Below, in pieces: positions 11,940 to 14,012 of a DNA stretch of 14,012 nt. How positions within the stretch are numbered: the first letter of the stretch is position 1; each line of letters starts with the position of its first letter. The stretch covers positions 1 through 14,012 of the forward strand of contig CAYWJP010000018.1 in NCBI GenBank assembly GCA_964458715.1. The letters are read 5' to 3'. The notes beneath the pieces are model-generated. The model made no database searches. It had not been told where the DNA came from and was given only the letters and a program-made list of their open reading frames with translations. A program made the position numbers and the translations under genes. The DNA is from UBA2773 sp964458715. GTDB taxonomy: Bacteria > Patescibacteriota > Minisyncoccia > Moranbacterales > DUUL01.

Positions 11940-12467
11940 CTATCTTGGATGACTAGCCCCTACCCAGTATCTTGCTCCTGGATATCTGCGAATTGCTTCA
12001 TCAGGAATGATATCTCTCAACTCACGGCTTTTTACATGAGTTCCCAGTATCCCGATAGGCTCCTTGGTTTCTTGAGAGGATACTTCTTCCTTAATTATTT
12101 TTTTAATAATTCCATTGTTTCTTTTGCTTTCCAAGCCGGTAATTTTAACTGCCCAGATGCATTTTTTGGACTCCAAAGCTTTGGTAAAAAAAATAGTCAA
12201 AGCCTCTCTGACTCTCTCGTCTATAAAATCCTGGCCTCTTGGAACATTTTCGAAAGAAATTGGATCAATAGTTCTGAAGGCGTTGATGACTGTTCGTGCC
12301 TTTTTACCGCCAGCACTACTGACGAAAGATTTGACTCTTTCCAGGAAAATTTTGTTTATACTGGGCTTACCTCCCTTATCTTTTGATTTAGAAAAAAATC
12401 CTGATAATTCAAGAGCCCTAATCAAATGATTGATTTTTCTTTCGTTTAATGGATTAACTACTTTCAT
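11940..12467 (-). CDS. Uncharacterised 175-residue basic protein
   Basis: I do not recognise this protein. It starts MKVVNPLNERKINHLIRALE at the ATG 12467, with GGGAGG 4 bases upstream; a TTG four codons earlier is in frame but overlaps this Shine-Dalgarno and is rejected. It is Lys/Arg rich and soluble. Residues about 20-75 look helical (LSGFFSKSKDKGGKPSINKIFLERVKSFV), followed by EALTIFFTKALESKKCIWAVKITGLES and a Ser/Arg-rich end (RYPGARYWVGASHPR). The basic character would fit nucleic-acid contact, but no motif proves it. It has its own TTGC-class promoter and a terminator. Confidence 0.8.
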   Translation of the reverse strand: MKVVNPLNERKINHLIRALELSGFFSKSKDKGGKPSINKIFLERVKSFVSSAGGKKARTVINAFRTIDPISFENVPRGQDFIDERVREALTIFFTKALESKKCIWAVKITGLESKRNNGIIKKIIKEEVSSQETKEPIGILGTHVKSRELRDIIPDEAIRRYPGARYWVGASHPR

Positions 12468-12540
12468 TCTACCTCCCAATATTTGAAAAAGTTAAAAACA
12501 AAAAAACTCCACCTAATATTTCAAAAAACTTATTTTCAAC

Positions 12541-12569
12541 ATTTTACCATAAAATAATCAAAAATGCAA
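12541..12569 (-). promoter_or_regulatory. Promoter of the 12467 gene (TTGC class)
   Basis: On the minus strand TTGCAT (12569-12564), 17 bases ending ATGG, TAAAAT (12546-12541), then GTTGAAAATAAG. The spacer end and leader resemble those of the 4230 promoter. Confidence 0.6.
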
Positions 12570-12647
12570 GGTTTTTCAACAAAAAAACGAATTACTTCAA
12601 TAATAAACGTCTTTTTTTATTTAAAATCTTGCTATCAAAATTTTTAG

Positions 12648-13073
12648 TTAAAGTTCGTTGGGATCAATATTGCCGGATCGCTCGAGTTCTTTAAGCGCTA
12701 ATTTTTGAGAGTCTTCAATCATGTCAGCTTTTTCTTTTTCCGAAAAAATTGGTTTTTTTGTTTCAACGCTAACAGCTTCTTTGGAGGGTAACGCAGTCTT
12801 TTCTTTCTTTATTTTTTCTGCTTTTCCTATTTTTTTAATTTCTTTGTCAATTTCTCTTTTTAAAACTGAAAATTCTTCGGGTTTTAAATCAACCTTTCCG
12901 GTAATATTCCTAATAAATAAGCGGGTATTGGGTAATGGCCCTCCTTTTTCACTCCATTCTAATGTTTCTTGAACTTTTTTTGAAAAAAATTCCCTTCCTC
13001 TTTCATGAAAGATATTTGAAATAACTTTATCACTAAAATTTTGATCTGAAAAATTTGATTTGAATTTTTCCAT
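12648..13073 (-). CDS. Uncharacterised 141-residue charged protein
   Basis: I do not recognise this protein. It is hydrophilic with no membrane span. The N-terminal half contains HERGREFFSKKVQETLEWSEKGG (about 23-45) and NTRLFIRNITGKVDLKPEEF. Residues about 72-100 are a Lys/Glu run likely to be helical or disordered, and the acidic end is NIDPNEL. The Shine-Dalgarno before the ATG at 13073 is poor (AAAAAAG). An extended -10 (TGTTATACT, 13142-13134 minus) lies about 55 bases upstream. No clear terminator follows, so its transcript may continue into the 12467 gene. Confidence 0.7.
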   Translation of the reverse strand: MEKFKSNFSDQNFSDKVISNIFHERGREFFSKKVQETLEWSEKGGPLPNTRLFIRNITGKVDLKPEEFSVLKREIDKEIKKIGKAEKIKKEKTALPSKEAVSVETKKPIFSEKEKADMIEDSQKLALKELERSGNIDPNEL

Positions 13074-13133
13074 CTTTTTTAAAAAATAGTAAAAATTGCA
13101 ATAGAAACTGTGATTAGAAACAGTCCTATTTAA

Positions 13134-13142
13134 AGTATAACA
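13134..13142 (-). promoter_or_regulatory. Extended -10 promoter of the 13073 gene
   Basis: TGT followed by TATACT on the minus strand, with no convincing -35. The leader contains a small dyad ACTGT/ACAGT. Confidence 0.4.
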
Positions 13143-13160
13143 TAAATTTAATTTTAATAT

Positions 13161-13189
13161 TTGATTTAAAAAAGATAAAAAGATAAAAT
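13161..13189 (+). promoter_or_regulatory. Candidate promoter of the 13233-13459 pair
   Basis: TTGATT (13161-13166), 17 bases, TAAAAT (13184-13189). Together with the extended -10 at 13134 it forms a divergent promoter region. Confidence 0.45.
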
Positions 13190-13232
13190 TAAATTAAATC
13201 TATTTTAAATAACAGAATCACAGGAGGAGTAA

Positions 13233-13370
13233 ATGAATAATCCTTGGACACTAGTGGCAATAATAGTAATTTTTATTGTATGTCTGTCAGATGATAGGTT
13301 CGATTTATTTAAAAAAATAAATATACTTATCAAAAAAATCGTTAAGAAAGAAAGAGGAGGGCTGTCATGA
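13233..13370 (+). CDS. 45-residue single-helix membrane peptide
   Basis: The ATG at 13233 is preceded by AGGAGGAG (13222-13229). The peptide has a short head MNNPWT, one hydrophobic helix (about residues 5-19, WTLVAIIVIFIVCLS), then a strongly basic tail (FKKINILIKKIVKKERGGLS). The shape, one helix followed by an amphipathic Lys-rich segment, is like small membrane-active peptides, including some type I toxins, but nothing here proves that. Its stop overlaps the next ATG in ATGA (13367-13370), with GAGGAGG just before it, so the two peptides are coupled. Not a recognised family. Confidence 0.6.
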   Translation: MNNPWTLVAIIVIFIVCLSDDRFDLFKKINILIKKIVKKERGGLS

Positions 13371-13459
13371 ATCAAATAAACAAAGGGGGTTGTTATTTAA
13401 CAACTCCTTCTGAAACGGGTAATTTAAAAAAATTGGTCGTTTTTTTATTTAAAAATTAA
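13367..13459 (+). CDS. 30-residue peptide coupled to the one upstream
   Basis: The ATG overlaps the previous stop (ATGA), with AGGAGGG (13354-13360) as Shine-Dalgarno inside the upstream gene. The peptide starts MNQINKGGCYLTTPSETG and ends with a short hydrophobic LVVFLF and KN. A perfect hairpin, GTTGTT-ATTT-AACAAC (13388-13403), lies within codons 8-13. The strong coupled start supports translation; the short length makes it uncertain. It may be a leader peptide or simply a decayed gene end. Confidence 0.42.
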   Translation: MNQINKGGCYLTTPSETGNLKKLVVFLFKN

Positions 13460-13520
13460 TATAATTACGATATTCTTAAAAAACTAAAAATTATTTACTG
13501 GTTGCTTTTTCAAAAATAAA

Positions 13521-13550
13521 AACCGGTGAGCGCTATTTGGCGAAAACCGG
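13521..13550 (-). terminator. Terminator of the 13596-13913 gene
   Basis: On the minus strand CCGGT...ACCGG enclose a GCG/CGC inner stem, and TTTTTATTTTTG follows. It lies about 45 bases past the stop codon. Confidence 0.65.
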
Positions 13551-13557
13551 AATTTAT

Positions 13558-13587
13558 GAATGCTTTGCATTCTATTTTTGTTTTTTT
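13558..13587 (+). terminator. Terminator of the 13233-13459 pair
   Basis: GAATGC-TTT-GCATTC (13558-13572), then TATTTTTGTTTTTTT on plus. It lies about 100 bases past the last stop codon and overlaps the terminator region of the convergent gene. Confidence 0.75.
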
Positions 13588-13595
13588 CATATCTT

Positions 13596-13913
13596 TCATA
13601 TCTCTATGAGAGATTTTCTACCCATAATCGGTAGAATTGCAAAGAAGATTAAATAAATCGCTATACCAAACAATACCAAATCCCAGGAAAATAAAGGAAT
13701 AAAAAAATAGAGAGAAAGTAGATACAGAAAAATATAGGCAGACCAAAGTTTATGCTTCACTATTTTATCTGCAAGATAGTTGAAAGCCACAAACAATAAA
13801 AAGCTTATTCCGACTAATAAAAAAATAATAATATTTTCTATTAGATCAAAGAGTCTTCTCTTTTTTGTTCTCCTTATACATCCCGCTGAAAAAGGACTTC
13901 TTTTGAAACTCAC
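13596..13913 (-). CDS. Uncharacterised 105-residue membrane protein (three helices)
   Basis: I do not recognise this protein. After a basic head (MSFKRSPFSAGCIRRTKKRR) come three hydrophobic helices: NIIIFLLVGISFLLFVAFNYLA, SAYIFLYLLSLYFFIPLF and LVLFGIAIYLIFFAILPI. The positive-inside rule places the N-terminus in the cytoplasm. The GTG at 13913 is chosen over a GTG at 13919 because GGGAGG lies 5 bases before it. It ends MGRKSLIEI. It converges on the small peptide pair and has its own terminator. The promoter is not clear in the 93 bases between it and the window end (13920-14012). Confidence 0.72.
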   Translation of the reverse strand: MSFKRSPFSAGCIRRTKKRRLFDLIENIIIFLLVGISFLLFVAFNYLADKIVKHKLWSAYIFLYLLSLYFFIPLFSWDLVLFGIAIYLIFFAILPIMGRKSLIEI

Positions 13914-14012
13914 AAGCACCTCCCGTTGCCTTTGATTAATTTAAAATACTTTTATATGCTTACACATTCCAAATTTTTGGTCAATGAATTTATTGTGACA
14001 ATGGTTTTCGAT

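Overview
The window looks like chromosomal DNA of an uncultivated Patescibacteria (CPR) bacterium, probably Parcubacteria-like, taken from a metagenome assembly. The evidence is indirect: an AT-rich background; a secreted C39-like peptidase; a membrane-anchored nuclease with an Ada-like zinc tail; a 62-residue Cys/Gly-headed membrane protein of a type common in CPR genomes; GGCAGG-type palindromes between genes; and many short uncharacterised proteins. TGA, TAA and TAG all serve as stops, so there is no sign of the UGA-glycine code of Gracilibacteria/SR1. A run of exactly 100 Ns (1889-1988) is a scaffold gap.

Layout. 1-59: 3'-truncated tRNA-Gln(CUG), minus strand. 175-1113: secreted C39-like peptidase. 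1237-1425: small membrane protein (minus). 1624-1888: unknown gene cut by the gap. 2019-2813: nuclease (minus), apparently leaderless and divergent from the next block. 3060-3988: three-gene operon whose middle gene appears to need a -1 frameshift. 4230-5552: two more unknown genes. 5951-6958: unknown gene (minus). 7581-10175: 864-residue P-type cation ATPase (minus). 10754-11503, 11940-12467 and 12648-13073: three unknown minus-strand genes. 13233-13459: two overlapping tiny genes. 13596-13913: three-helix membrane protein (minus).

The recognisable genes (peptidase, nuclease, ATPase) suit a small-genome cell that processes extracellular polymers and regulates ions, but they are not in one operon. 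The unrecognised genes share regulatory design: six have a -35 starting TTGC exactly 17 bases from an AT-rich -10, most with an AT-rich leader of about 50 bases or more and a strong Shine-Dalgarno. Unrelated genes at 4230 and 5226 even share nearly the same promoter-leader DNA.

Intergenic DNA is rich in repeats. One segment of about 137 bp occurs at 3994 and 7155 (6 mismatches by eye), and its right-hand extension recurs at 5645 (2 mismatches in 86 bp). A second family combines an ATTCCC-N8-GGGAAT palindrome, a CCCC...AATTTAAC..GGGG hairpin and, in two copies, a GGCAGG-rich insert. A third element (7471-7591) is closed by a 16-bp stem and supplies the stop codon of the ATPase. The strongest candidate for something new is the frameshift site at 3649-3670: a Shine-Dalgarno-like AGGAG, 10 bases, then A AAA AAG, the dnaX arrangement, where two halves of one plausible protein meet. 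Second is the array of unrelated small genes joined by shared terminator-promoter spacers.
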